Position numbers and translations under genes: made by a program
Shown: positions 14,301 to 26,292 of the stretch, one piece after another
How positions within the stretch are numbered: the stretch's first letter is position 1
How the letters are laid out: each line of letters starts with the position of its first letter
Assembly (NCBI RefSeq): GCF_052324685.1
Contig: NW_027506917.1
Span: 620,001 to 684,000 of the forward strand
Reading direction: 5' to 3'
DNA from: Brachyhypopomus gauderio
Taxonomy: Eukaryota > Chordata > Actinopteri > Gymnotiformes > Hypopomidae
DNA: 64,000 nt
Notes under the pieces: model-generated
Database searches by the model: none
The model's input: only the letters and a program-made list of their open reading frames with translations
Told to the model about the DNA's origin: nothing

Positions 14301-17210
14301 CTGGTTGGAAAACGATTCCTTCAAGCAAAAACAAAAATTACATAATCTTTATATCAACGCTTATTTTAATCCATATAACTACATACACGATATTCATATG
14401 TCCCTTTAATAGGTTTGCTTATTCAAACATTCCCACTCACACACACAATCACTCACAATATGTCTTGCACATACAGAGACACGGTCTCAAAAACATGCTT
14501 GTGCACATACCTACACACTAACACACACTTCTGCATTCTCTCTTGTAATGCATTCTCATTCACGCAAAACCCACAGAATACAGTGGTGCTTGAAGTTGTT
14601 TTACATTCAATGTTTCTCTATTATTGCATGAATATAATCTAAATATTCATTATGTAATTTGTATGTGAGGCAAAAAATATGTGAACTGTTGCTTTCAGTT
14701 ACTTATCGGTTATTTTGAAGGTGACATTAGAGCAAGATGTTTTCGGTCGGATGACGATCAGTTGTAAGTTCACAGTTTTATTTAAAGAACAGGGATCTAT
14801 CAAAGTTTGATCTGCATGCCACATTCAAGGAAGTGTGTCACGGCAAAAGCAAAAGAGATTCATGAGGACCTCGGATGAAGAGTTGTTGAAGCTCATCGGA
14901 CCGGAAAAAAGATTACGAAACCTTCTCTAAAGATTCTAACAATCCATAGACAGACTGGGTACAAACGGGCAAAACTCAATCAAAAAATAATTCACTCCAA
15001 TAACAAGACGTGTAATAGTCCACAGGGTCACAAAAGAACACAGGAAAACGTCTAAGCAACCTAGGGTGTCTCTCACATTGGCTAATGTTATTGTTCATGA
15101 GTATAGGACCATCAGGAAAACACTGAAACTGTGTGCACGCCAGGAGAATGCCACTGCTCTCCAAAATAACAATCCTGGCTACCTGCAGGTTACTAAAGAT
15201 CGTATGGACTAACCAGAAGGCTACTGGAAAAACGTCTTGTGGATGGATGAGACCAAATTAGATTTGTTTTGGTTTAAATGAGAACCATTATGTTTAGAGA
15301 AAGAAACATGTTTGTGGTCATGGTAGCATAATGGCTGGGGCCTGTGTTACTGCATCTGGGCAAAGGTGGCTCGAGATCAATTCTGAAGTACACCCACTAA
15401 CTCCAAGTCACATCAAATACTGAAAACAAAGGTTCGTATTCTTCTGCTACCCAAAGATACATAATATTGGATCAATTTCATTAATAAATAAATAACCAAG
15501 TAAGTGTAATACCTTCGTCTCATTTGTTTAATTGGGTCCACCTGCTTTTAGGGTTTGAGAAAATCTGATGATGCTTTGAGGTCATATTTATGCAGAAGTA
15601 TAGAAAATTATTAAAGGGTTCAAAACCTTTGATATGATTTTTGCCTATAAAAGGCCTCAGGAACATCACTCTTCAGTGACCAACAATAGTCTGCCAAGAC
15701 AGAAGCGCTCCGATTTCCTTGGTACCACTTTTGCACATTATGGGATATATAATGATACGAGAGCAGATATCCAGCGATAGATCAGAAGCTGTGTGAAGGA
15801 TGCAGCTGTCTCAAACAGTCCTCCTCCCTCTCCCACCCTCCCTCCACCAGCGTTCCCTCGCTACACTCAACACCCCCTCAACTCCTCTAGTCAAAAAAGC
15901 TTTTACACTTATGACCATGTTCAGCTACTGTACAGCCAATGCATGTCTAACATATCCAATTTCATTTCTCTACAAGGGAAAAAAAAACAGTTATCTATAC
16001 AAACTGCTTGCTTTAAGATGCAGTTTTCATGAATCTTATACACATGAGACAAACCCATGTCAGAATGCAGGGCCACATTTCTGAGTCTAGTTTATTATTT
16101 GCCTAAATGAGAAAACATCTGCTGCAGAGAATCTCCTCTTGACATGCAGAGGTCAAAGGTCAACACGGGGAAAGAGTCCTTCAACGAGGACAATCTGAGC
16201 GGGGACAATTTAACCAAATAAATAAACGTTTTTTAAAAACTGACAATGTTTTGCATAATTCGGGTCCAGTATCACAAACAAGTTAAATTACATTGTTTTA
16301 TTAATATAGTTCTCAGAAGCTCGGGTAAATAAAAAACAAAGCTATTTTTATTCAATAAATTCACCTGGAAACCTCAAAATTGAGCAGATATGATGACACG
16401 GCCTGTCACAGCTCCCTCCATTTACCTAGAAAACATCTAATAGTGTACTCGACCATTATGGCGCAACACTAATACCAAGACACATATAATGTATATAAAA
16501 ATGCTGTGCGTTTATAAAGTAGAGCGGAGGAAATACATTGGTTAGCTAACTGGCTAGCTTCTGTACCTGGACCTTAAGCCTAAATCCACTTTAACATTCC
16601 TATTTGCAATTACATTTACAAACAAGAACTACATTTCCTTTAATTATATTTGTTTTGCCACTGATAACCCAACATCATTTACCAGACTTTAGCTATCGCC
16701 ATCAAGCTGGAACTTAACTAATGAACTAGGTTAGCTAATACGTTAGCCCAGCTAATACGTTAGCCCAGCTAATACGTTAGCCCAGCTAATACGTTAGCCC
16801 AGCTAATACGTTAGCCCAGCTAATACGTTAGCCTAGCTAATACGTTAGCCTAGCTAATACGTTAGCCCAGCTAATACGTTAGCCCAGCTAATACGTTAGC
16901 CTAGCTAATACGTTAGCCCAGCTAATACGTTAGCCTAGCTAATACGTTAGCCCAGCTAATACGTTAGCCCAGCTAATACGTTAGCCTAGCTAATACGTTA
17001 GCCTAGCTAATACGTTCGAATCGAATGTAGTGCACGCGACGAGCCCGCCAGGTGACGCGGCCCCTAACGGCCCCTGTGAGGAGAAGCGCGACCGCGGCGA
17101 TAACGGCCATTCAAGTCAACCGAAACACACTCACCTTTCTCGGGATTTGACGATAGTATCTCCTCCTCCTTTGGATTTGTAACTTGCGTTATTATGGACG
17201 TGTTGTCCAT
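6859..17210 (-). CDS. ctdspl: CTD small phosphatase-like (SCP3 type)
   Basis: Nuclear FCP/SCP phosphatase of the HAD fold. Family members dephosphorylate Ser5 of the RNA polymerase II tail, Smads and Rb, and silence neuronal genes with REST. Coding exons, in transcript order: 17135-17210, 11753-11922, 10164-10265, 9201-9257, 8533-8625, 7087-7272, 6859-6984. They join without phase conflict to 269 residues (human about 265-276). The N terminus [17 protein letters not shown] matches CTDSPL better than CTDSP1 or CTDSP2. The catalytic DLDET lies at residues 105-109, so D105 and D107 are the expected nucleophile and acid/base. Later signatures are [25 protein letters not shown] and [12 protein letters not shown]. 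The ATG (17208-17210) starts the family's usual N terminus. The intron between exons four and five holds mir-26a. Introns also hold a palindromic MITE, a Tc1 relic and several poly-G tracts. Confidence 0.95.
8015..8038. repeat. poly-G tract (24 nt)
   Basis: An uninterrupted run of 24 G on the plus strand inside a ctdspl intron; in the transcript it is poly-C. Confidence 0.9.
8178..8211. repeat. A12-G22 homopolymer pair
   Basis: A run of 12 A followed directly by 22 G, in the same ctdspl intron as the preceding poly-G tract and about 140 bases from it. Confidence 0.9.
8938..9013 (-). ncRNA. mir26a: mir-26a precursor hairpin
   Basis: On the minus strand, positions 9004 down to 8983 read TTCAAGTAATCCAGGATAGG followed by CT, which is the mature miR-26a-5p sequence exactly as I know it. 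The other arm, 8965 down to 8944, reads CCTATTCACGATTACTTGCA followed by CT. It pairs with the 5p arm over nearly its full length and gives a loop of about 17 bases. The hairpin sits in the ctdspl intron between coding exons four (9201-9257) and five (8533-8625), in the same orientation. This is the conserved vertebrate arrangement: miR-26a-1, 26b and 26a-2 lie in CTDSPL, CTDSP1 and CTDSP2. It is probably processed from the host intron and represses, among others, EZH2 and the CTDSP genes themselves (family knowledge). Confidence 0.97.
9789..9895. mobile_element. Angel-like palindromic MITE
   Basis: A 107-bp near-perfect palindrome: the left arm GGGTGAGTTTCCCGAAACGT continues into TTCTTAGCGCTAAGTACTTC, and the right arm (from about 9849) is its reverse complement with only a few mismatches around a short centre. 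A 3-bp CAG stands on both sides (9786-9788 and 9896-9898), a possible target duplication. The structure and the GTTTCCC-type ends resemble the fish Angel family of fold-back elements. It lies in the ctdspl intron between exons three and four. Confidence 0.75.
11320..11381. repeat. (CA)n microsatellite
   Basis: About 30 uninterrupted CA units in the ctdspl intron between exons two and three. Confidence 0.95.
13343..13366. repeat. poly-G tract (24 nt)
   Basis: A run of 24 G in ctdspl intron one. A second run of 16 G follows at 13544-13559. Confidence 0.9.
14660..15630 (+). mobile_element. degenerate Tc1/mariner element
   Basis: A decayed, internally deleted Tc1-like transposon in ctdspl intron one. 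The left end keeps an inner terminal-repeat piece (ATGTGAACTGTTGCTTTCAG). The right end keeps its counterpart, from about 15420 (ACTGAAAACAAAGGTTCG) to about 15630 (TTAAAGGGTTC), with the CTCATTTGTTTAATTGGGT stretch typical of one widespread fish Tc1 family. At 15225-15258 a frame encodes [11 protein letters not shown], which corresponds to the second catalytic aspartate region of the transposase, but stops and deletions break the frame and the DDE tail region is missing. It cannot encode a working transposase. The outer left repeat appears lost. Confidence 0.7.
16729..17013. repeat. 17-bp minisatellite next to ctdspl exon one
   Basis: About 17 head-to-tail copies of AGCTAATACGTTAGCCC, some with a final T instead of C. 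The array starts about 120 bases into intron one, just after the first coding exon of ctdspl (17135-17210). Unit-to-unit variation is almost limited to one C/T position, so the array is young or homogenised. Confidence 0.95.
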
Positions 17211-17835
17211 GGAAACAAGATGTTATTCCTTCTCTCCAGCAGTGAGCTAGCTAGCAAAAAAAAATATTTACCTCAAGTATAGACTAGTTAAGTGTCCCGT
17301 TCACGGCTAACGAAGCAGAACCCGAGGAGACCGCTAGCCCGGCTCGCTAGTGGCTAACCGAGTCTCTCGATAAAATCCAACCAGCTAGGGGACCGATTTG
17401 TTTTGAAGTCCGCTTCAGCGAACGGGGAGCGCCGACGCTCGCTATCTCTTAAGCCTTCTGATATTTTGAACACCGAGCGGGACTTCGCAGACATTCATTT
17501 GATATATTTAAAACGTCGCCCGGCCACAAACGATAAGAAGATAAAACTCCGGACGCGTTAAACGCGCTATTAAAGTATTGCTAGCTAGCCAGCTAACTAG
17601 TTGGGGATTTCTACTGCCTAGAACAGACCAGCTAGGTTAGCTAGCTAACGTTAACTAGCTATTTAACCATGAATCCAATAACAAACATGAACGGGGGGGA
17701 GGAAAACGACCTCAAAAATCGTCGCGTAAACGCCTGGTCCAGACGCAGGGGAAACTGCTATCCGGTTAGATGGTGGTCAAAGCCCCGCTCCAGTGCCTGT
17801 TTGCAGGAACGTTATTCTTTTTCCAATATGGTGGC
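17211..17835 (-). promoter_or_regulatory. ctdspl 5' UTR and promoter region
   Basis: Sequence upstream of the ctdspl start codon. It is CpG-containing, lacks an obvious TATA box at a fixed place, and holds many AGCTAGC-type short palindromes. A CAATATGGTGGCGGC at about 17825-17839, read on the plus strand, resembles a YY1 site. The transcription start was not located. Confidence 0.4.
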
Positions 17836-20670
17836 GGCGAGTGTTTGAAATTCACGGTAGACCTGAGGCTACTAGAGGAGGTAGTTCCTCGGTTCCTCCT
17901 GAGACCAGGAGGAGGAGGTAGTTCCTCACGCCCCCCTCCCCTCACATTAAAAATAAAAGCATGGCGATCCTCGCACTCTTCGAATTCAAGGACTTTTATG
18001 ACTCTTCCAAGTTAACTGTTAAGCCTGGTTGAATTACCTAATAATTAAAAATTAAAAAACAAGAATAAGGCATATGCATTGATGAAGAAACTACATATAA
18101 ATCGCTTTTAAAATTCTCAAATTGCTTTCTTGTTTTTTAATCCTGTTCGTTTCAATATTGAGATGTAGTATGTCTCCCTCTAGTGTCCAATAATGTCATC
18201 GCACCATTACTCACTTGAGTCGCTTGAGCGTATGCACCTGCATCATAAAATAAAACACACTGTTTTCCCTGGGCTCACATACCTGTTCATAATTATATAT
18301 TGCATACATATACTTATATGACACACAAAATGCCAACCAAATTCAAATATATTTAGAAAGTTTTCTAAGATGTTTTATTGCTTTTTGATACTACTGTCAT
18401 ACACACTTTCCAATGCTTTGGAGTTCATTACTGTTTTATTGCTGGCTCTAACTCAAATACACGCATACACATGTGAAAGTAAATAAATATGCACTCATCT
18501 GTCCATTTACACGCTTTTATTAAGTTGTGGAGAGAGAACAGACTTTAGTGCGTGTCTTTCTGACTGGTGCCCCCCCCCCCCACTGCAGTGCCGGACTGGA
18601 GATGATCTAAATATACTCTGCACACCCTCCCGCCGCCGAGTTCACAACATCCACAACCGCCACTACTGTCTTTCACCGACTGCACATCGCTACTGTAAAA
18701 TCAGGACGGATGAGTTAAGACAAACACACATTCACCTTCTCTTTTCTTTTTTTCTTTTTGTGGGGGGGATCAAGTCTCCAAATTACTGACTGGAAAGCGG
18801 ACCGAAGGTTAGTATTTGCAAAACGCACCTTAATTTGCTTGAGTTTTGTGAATCGTACAATGTAGTATTTTTAAGCATTCCTTATAGGTTGTTTAGAGAT
18901 TTTATCGTCCCAGCATACAACATACCAGCATACAGCAAGATTTTAAAAATTGCTTTCAGTAAAAATGTAAACGTTTTAAACATTAGGTTTCGACCCCCCC
19001 TTACCCCCTCGTTACCTCGTTACCTCCCCCTCACCCGTCCAGTTCAGCTACTTCGGTTGAGTTGTGCAGTGCGGACCTTCTAAGGGATTATCATTAATGA
19101 TTTGTTCGAGGCTTCAACACAGCACAAATGTCCTGCACTGTAGCGACGAGCAACTGCTCGGGCTAAAATAGGAAGAGGTTTTACGGAGCAGCTGACGGTG
19201 CTGTTTCTGAGGAGCTGTGAACCAGGGCGCTCCCATTTAAGTCACAAACTCTAGAGCTCCCTGCTGGTGGTTTATAAGGCGTAATGATCGCATTTCTAGT
19301 GGAACAGTGCGGTTTTGCTGAGCCTTGTACGTCTTTAAGTGTTCAGGCTGTTGTCTTGAAGCAGCAGAGTTGTTCATGTTTTTAAGGGCAACACCTGCGT
19401 TTTTTATGTAAAGCAGTTATTTGCATTGAAAAGCATGGCACGAGGCCAGTGCATTTAAAATAGCTCTACGGTCCCATAAAAGAATGCAAAGAGAGCAGAT
19501 CCATTTGCTCTTAAATCGGGACTACCGATCAAAATCTAGTGTTTGTTTCCATGCATGCGCAGTGACGGTAGACTCACATAAACAAATGTGCTTAGAATAT
19601 GCTTCTGTTGATTCCTAGTTGAATAATGATATAGTAGCCACACAGATTTTCTCAGGTTGGTAAAATCCTAAAACAAACATGTGAGCTAGGCCTGCACAAA
19701 TTTGTTGTGTGAATAAAAATGTTTCCAGGTTGCTTTATTCCAGAATGATGTAATCTGTTTGAATGCTGTAAAAAAATGATGCCTTTTCTTTTCCACTGAG
19801 AGTTGATCTGTACAATACATTTAATTTATTAATGCTTTCATCACTCATAATAAAAAAGCATTAATTGTAAATAAATAGCTGTATTGCCACTGACTATGAC
19901 TGTGGCAACTGGCTATGAGACCCATCAGAGATGTGGTGTATGGTTACACATCTCCCTCTCGTGATAATGCCTACAGAAAAACTGCTGAGGGGTGTGTCCA
20001 ACAGCCAGAAAACAGACCAAAACGGACGTGACAACTATATGCACACGAGTCAACGGGTTGTCATGTTAAATGCTAACAAGGCATAATGTGTTACCTCTTA
20101 CATTAAAACTGAGACATAAAACTGTGGACCTATTCATGATATTGGACTATACCCAGAGGCTAACTGTGTTTGAGAAATAGCAAACACATATTGGGAGTCT
20201 GTTGTGACAGATGGATAATGTCTTTACTGACAGTAATAGGTCAGAAAGTCACTGGTTTCCCTAGTGCACTCTGATTGGTCTAAATAGTAATTAGTGACCG
20301 ACTCATTGATTTTGCTGCCTAAATGCTATTGATACAGATAACAGTAAAAGGATCACACACACCTCCTATCACACATGTCTTCCATAATGCACACAGCTTG
20401 TGTCACACAGAAACACACACACACACACATGCACGCACACAAACACACACAAGCTCCTTCAGACCTTTGGAAACGTACACACTTAGCAGATTAGCCATTC
20501 AAATACTCGGTATTCAGTATTTAAATAAGAGATAACAGACCTAGCTAAAATTAAATACATTAATGTAGCCTGTCTACATATATTTTTGTTTGTCTGTTTG
20601 CTTGTTTATTTATCACCACTCTTCTCCTATATCTAAGGTACTGCTTTGTGATTGGTGCTAGATTTTAACC
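17836..20670 (+). other. hhatl upstream region with a possible non-coding first exon
   Basis: Intergenic space between the divergent ctdspl and hhatl genes. No coding exon is seen. A candidate untranslated hhatl exon ends at 18807 (ACCGAAG, then the donor GTTAGT), and a possible acceptor (GGTGCTAG) precedes the hhatl ATG by nine bases. A CTAAATATA at about 18608 is MEF2-like but not a full match. A short CA-rich stretch lies at about 20400-20450. Both the exon and the sites are inference. Confidence 0.3.
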
Positions 20671-23600
20671 ATGGGGATCAAGACAGCCCTTCCTAAGATG
20701 GAGATCTATCTCTACACCAGCGTCCTCGCCCTGGCTCTTCTGTGGGCCGCTAGCTGGATCATGGAGGCTTCGAGTGGTAAATTCTGCCATGGTTCTGAAG
20801 TGGGGCAAAAACATTGCTAATTCATACCTATTTGTCATCACCTTATTTGAAGAGCGTGAGGAATTAGGATCTTGGGGAGACAGGATTAACTTGAAGTTGG
20901 ACTTAAATAATCCCTACAGGAAAAGACCCAGTTACTTCAGTCCCAGTGGAGCTCATTGAGCTAGTTTCCTCTTAATGAGTTTTACAGCTACTGTGAATAA
21001 CATTCATCCTAAATTAAAAAGAGGTGTTTGGTGTGATCTATCTGGAAAGATGAAAGAGACGAACAAGCACTAAACGGCTTCTATGTTCCACCACTACACT
21101 GCAACACCTATTATGTAATCTCTAATTATTCATTTTCTGAGTGACCAGATCACATGTTAAATAGACCAGGGTTATTGCAGGGTCTAATTCATTGCATTTC
21201 CTGGTCGGTTATTTTGCAATCTGCTGGACTTAATTTTACCAGTGATGCAACCAAAACATATCCATTGTAAGTACCTTAGTGTACTGGTATTTATCTTAAA
21301 TGCCAGTTTGCATATCTGTCTATAAGTCAAAGATTTCATACAAATAATTCAGTTGGCCGTATACAGTCCAAACGCAACACGAATGTAGGTGTTTATGGGG
21401 TTGCACGAGAATGTTTGCTGCAGTGTTTCTGTTTTTTTTTTCTTTCAGAGAATGTGCACAGGAAGACCTTTAAGGGGAGTGTGAAGACTGGGTGGCACTA
21501 TTTCGGCAGAAAGATGGTAAACAGACAAAAAACAGTCTGGATTCGCACACGTCATCACTGAAAGAGCTCAGCCTTTATACAGACACGTTACCCACATCAG
21601 GAGCTCATTAAACCGCATTAGTGGCATATCATCTATATCCAGAGCCGGAGTGGCTAATCGGGAGATTCGGGAGGATTCCCGATGGGCCGGCTCATGTCAA
21701 TCTCTAGTTTGGGCCGATTGGGAGGGAAAAATAATTTTTGGCCGGATTTGGGCATGAAACTCCCGGGCTGAAAAAGTGTCCCACTCCGGCCCTGTCTATA
21801 TCTTGGCTTTCTGTATGAGTTGACTTTCTCAAACACGCTGCATTAGTTCGCTGCGAGCTTGTAGGTGACAAATTGTTTTTTCTGGTGATGATGGTAGAGT
21901 GATTATTGCTCACTAGTGCTCACTATTGTTCTCTCACTAGGATGTGGCTGACTTCGAGTGGGCAATGTGGTTCACTACTTTTCGCAACCACATCCTGTTC
22001 GCGCTCTCTGGTCATGTGATCTTTGCCAAAATCTGCTCCATGATTTCACCCAAGGTGAGTATGTCTGGTTCCCAAAACCTTCCCAACAGCATTCGTTTTG
22101 TGCATGGACATTTGTTTACTAAAATGGTGGGCTGTGATTAAAGCACAACGTAGGTCTTAACCCCAATGGCATGAATATCAGACGAGTCTCATTTTGTTTC
22201 TTCTGCATCTGGCGAAGGCTGGTATAGATGGCCATAAGGTAACCACGATTTTGAAACTTTTGAAAGCACTTTGCGCATCATTTTGCATTAGCATGTTTGT
22301 TAAAATATGAATAACAAAATTATTATTTTAATATATTTGTATATTCAAGCTGTAATAATACCATGTAATACATTGTAAATATACTGTAATAATAATATTG
22401 TGTATTAATTGGTTAAGAATGATAATTAGAAATTTCTTCCAGCCAGAAGTAATACAAGCATTACTACAGATATTAATTAAACATCAATCAATACTCCCAC
22501 TGCTACCACTTAAAAAAAATAAACCTTCCTAAAAATTTACTTCATATGAAACCTGTTGCATATATATATGATGGATTTGTCAAATAAGTGTAATCAACAG
22601 TGACTGGTTGAAATGTTGATGATGTAATGTTGTACCCTCTCCCATAATGCACCATAGCACAGGTCACTGATCTACATGCTGTATGGATGCATGACTGTTC
22701 TCATCATCATGGGCTGGACGTACGTCTCCCTCATCCTGTCCCACTGCGTCGTCCTCTACAGTGTGGCCCTCATTAAGAGGAAGTGGCTCTGCTTCCTGGC
22801 CGGACTCACCAGCCTGGCCACCTTCAAGATGGACCCCTTCGTATCCTGGCAGGTTGGTGATCACTCTGGTGACCGACTCACTTTCAGCTCGCAAAATTAG
22901 ATGAATATACATACATAATTACTTGTGGAGTTATGGTTTGGCAACTTTAGCACAAGCTGCTTTAATAGTTTAGATGCCTCCGAGGTAAAAGTTTGGGTTC
23001 TTCGTTCGTCGTGTCGTAGGCTGGCTTCGTCACCGGCACGTTCCAGCTCCAGGACATCCTGTTTTACGGGGGCTGTGGCTTCTCCATCATGCGTTGCATG
23101 AGTTTTGCCCTGGAGAACTGTGAGAAGAAAGATGGCCACTACACCTTCATGGATCTGATCAAGTACAACTTCTACCTCCCCTTCTTCTTCTTCGGACCCA
23201 TCATGACTTTTGATCGATTCCACGTGCAGGCGAGTCCCTTGAAGCTCTCGCTGCTTTTAGGAACATTTTACGATAAACGTAGTCGCCGCCGTCGATGCCA
23301 AACTGACTGGCACTGGCAGACTGATAGTCAATCTGTGTCTGAAAAATCGTGGTTCCATCATCAGCATGTTAATGTGTTGCACAACGAATGGTGTGCTTGC
23401 AGGCCAACAACCCCGACTTGACTCGTAAAGACAGAGAGATGTGGAACATCTTCATCCATGCTTTGGTGCACCTTGGAGCCATCTTAGTTGTGGACGTTCT
23501 CTTCCATTACCTCTACATTTTGACCATCCCCAATGACATGAAGCTGGTGAAAGATCTGTCTGACTGGTCTTTGGGTCTGGCCCTTCTTCATTTAATAAGA

Positions 23601-25436
23601 CATTAATATATTTGATCAGCTGCACATTAAGGTGTCTCCTGGCCGGGCTCTTAAAGGCACTGCTCTTGTGTTCCAGCTGGTTTGGCCTACTTCAATCTGG
23701 TCTATGATTGGGTGAAAGCGGCCGTGATGTTTGGTGTTATTAACACGGTGTCTCTGCTGGATCACCTGGACCCTCCACAGCCCCCTAAATGTATCACCAT
23801 GCTGTATGTCTTCGCCGAAACGTAAGTGTTCACGTTTCACTGACACGTGTGATGACCTAAAACCACAAGTGCCATTATGTTTCATTCACTGATTCTTCAT
23901 TTTCCAGGCACTTTGACAGAGGAATCAATGACTGGCTGTGCAAGTGAGTCAAACTAACTCAGTTATTTTTATAGGATATAAACACACAGAATGGTATATT
24001 TTGACATTTTCCCATTCAGGTCTTTGGAATCACACATACTGGCATATTTACAGTTAGGTAATACTGCAGGTGCTCTGGTCTAGTTCTTTAGGAAACACCA
24101 GGAATCGTCTGGACCAGCATTCTACTGCTGAACATGATCATGTCTCAGATATCACCAGCTATATACATTGGCTCATCTGTGGTTTACTTTTGAGGTATGT
24201 CTATGACTACATTGGAGGCAATCATGATGGGATCTTCAAGGAGCTGGTCGCCACTATCTGCACCTTTTCCATTACGACTCTCTGGCTTGGACCCTGTGAG
24301 CTGGTGTACATCTGGTCTTTTTTCAACTGCTTTGGCCTGAACTTTGAGCTGTGGGTGGCTAAGCTCTTCTCTCTACCGCCCCTGTCTACCATTGAAGTAA
24401 GATTCCAGGGACATCCTTAACAGTAATGCCTGTCCATCAAATGCCAGTTAATTCGGTGTAATGAACAGTGTGATGAACAGTATGATAAACAATGTGTTGA
24501 ACAGTGTGATAAACAGTGTGTTGAACAGTGTGGTGAACAGTGTGGTGATCAGTGGGGTGAACAGTGGGGTGAATGGTGTGGTGAACAGTGTGATGAATAG
24601 TGTGGTGAACAGTGTGATGAACAGTGTGATGAACAGTGTGGTGAACAGTGTGGTGAACAGTGTGATGAACAGTGTGGTGAACAGTGTGATGAACAGTGTG
24701 GTGAACAGTGTGGTGAACAGTGTGATGAACAGTGTGGTGAACAGTGTGATGAACAGTGTGGTGAACAGTGTACCTTTGCTGAACCGAGCGGTGATGTCAC
24801 ATCACACTGCCTTTGAGACACAGAGGTCCTACATCCAAAAACCACATCAGTCAATTTGAACTAGTCAGAATGCAGTATGTTGGTAAAAGTTAGTAAGAGC
24901 AAACAGCACTATCACTTTTCCATGTGTGTTTTATTAAAGGGCCTGATGTCGGAGGCAATGTCACGGCGAATCAGGGGACTGTTCAACGCAGTTAACTTCT
25001 GGCAAATCATCCTTTACAACGTCCTCTCACTCAACAGTCTGGACTTCGCCAAGCTGGTGGCCAAAAGATTGCTCATCAAGGGTAAATGACGTCTAACACA
25101 ATGACAGAGAAATTTACCAAGGCATCATGAATCATAAGCACTAACAGAGCACTAGAGACTGGCGTGCTTGATCATTTATACATCATGATACTTTATAAAG
25201 TCATCTATGACATATGTTGCTTAAGTTACAATAATGTACAGGCGTCATTAAGCTATTCTAGGCCTGGCGGTCCTCTCCTATAACACACGTCTCTCCTCCC
25301 AGGATTCCCTGTGTCCACCATCTTGGTGCTCTTAGTGACTTACTGTGGCATCCAGCTGATTAAGGAGAGGGAGCGGAAACTGGCCCTGTTGGAGGAGCCA
25401 GAACCAGCAGCGCCAGGCAAACCCAAAACGGATTAG
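20671..25436 (+). CDS. hhatl: hedgehog acyltransferase-like (MBOAT family, GUP1 type)
   Basis: Multi-pass ER membrane protein related to hedgehog acyltransferase. The mammalian protein is abundant in striated muscle and has been reported to oppose Sonic hedgehog palmitoylation. Coding exons: 20671-20776, 21449-21516, 21941-22054, 22658-22852, 23020-23229, 23403-23574, 23677-23821, 23908-23943, 24195-24396, 24940-25081, 25303-25436. They join in phase to 507 residues (human 504). Diagnostic stretches are MGIKTALPK at the start, [39 protein letters not shown] and [11 protein letters not shown]. In the active-site segment [11 protein letters not shown] residue 380 is Leu where active MBOAT enzymes have an invariant His, as in mammalian HHATL, so this is probably not an acyltransferase. 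Exon five uses a GC donor (CAG, then GCGAGT). It lies 1.2 kb upstream of klhl40 on the same strand. Confidence 0.95.
21640..21794. mobile_element. hAT-type MITE with 8-bp target duplication
   Basis: A 155-bp non-autonomous element in hhatl intron two. Its ends are inverted repeats: CAGAGCCGGAGTGG at the left and CCACTCCGGCCCTG at the right, fitting the hAT CAGNG terminal rule. The 8-bp direct repeat TCTATATC flanks it (21632-21639 and 21795-21802), as expected for hAT transposition. There is no coding capacity; it would have been moved by another element's transposase. Confidence 0.93.
24455..24770. repeat. 12-bp minisatellite in hhatl intron nine
   Basis: About 26 copies of a GTGATGAACAGT / GTGGTGAACAGT unit. 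Because the period is a multiple of three, frames stay open on both strands (Asn-Ser-Val-rich and Ser-His-Cys-Ser-Pro-rich), but these are artefacts of the repeat. The outer copies are more diverged than the core. Confidence 0.93.
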
Positions 25437-25880
25437 AGGGGAGAAGTCAATGGATTGCTAACTTGGAGCTAACACCAAACCCAAGCGGGCCCCCGTCGTC
25501 ATGGTCACTGCTCAGCACAAGTCTGGTTCTTAAGCAGCAGGACGGTTTTTTTTAACTGTGAATAGGCCTCAAGTGTACTTGCTATGTAAATGCCAACTGT
25601 CCTTTACCAAAGACTCTCTCACACACTCAAAGCAACAACATAATTTCTCTGTCATTCATTTTATTTAAAACTAATATAAAAATGTGAAGGATAGCCTTGC
25701 CAAACATTTTATGAAGATATAATATATTGAACAATTAAAAACAACAAAAAAAGAGCTTTTATGGGTTTGTGTCTGTTGTCACTGTGGTCAGATATGATTT
25801 GACATGTAATCATGGGATAATCCTTCATGGGAAACGAACATTATTTTCCGTGTTATTTTCACATGATACAATAAACATGA
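25437..25880 (+). other. hhatl 3' UTR and candidate poly(A) signals
   Basis: Follows the hhatl stop. Candidate signals are ATTAAA at 25734-25739 and AATAAA at 25870-25875. Nothing coding is seen. Confidence 0.45.
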
Positions 25881-26292
25881 GACCAAGCTCCACTGATCTG
25901 TGGAGGACTCCAGTGGCCAGTCTGAAGACAAGGGCCCGTCTGTAGGCCCAAACCCAGCACTAGGCACTGGTGTTTGGCTGTGATGTGGCCCAGTACATAT
26001 GTAATGGACTACTGTAAGCTTAGAATTACATTGTGGCGGATCAGACCTTCTGGTCTTGTGAAACAAGACCGAACAGAACATCGACTGACAACATGCCCTG
26101 TTAGCCAGTGATGTAGCGTTTAAAGCACGTAGATGAATTTACGGACTGGCTTCCCGAGAGCTGCTCGGTGTGTCAGTGTGAGGGACAGTTGTCCTCATAC
26201 AACACTGGGGGGACATTGTCTCCTGCTGAGATCAAAGAGTTGTGGCTCATTGTGTGCACAGAGGTTGAATGTTCTTCTTGGAAGAATACACT

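Noticed and set aside
24461..24859. Asn-Ser-Val repeat frame in hhatl intron nine
   Set aside because: Product of a 12-bp tandem repeat; it lies between two well-supported hhatl exons.
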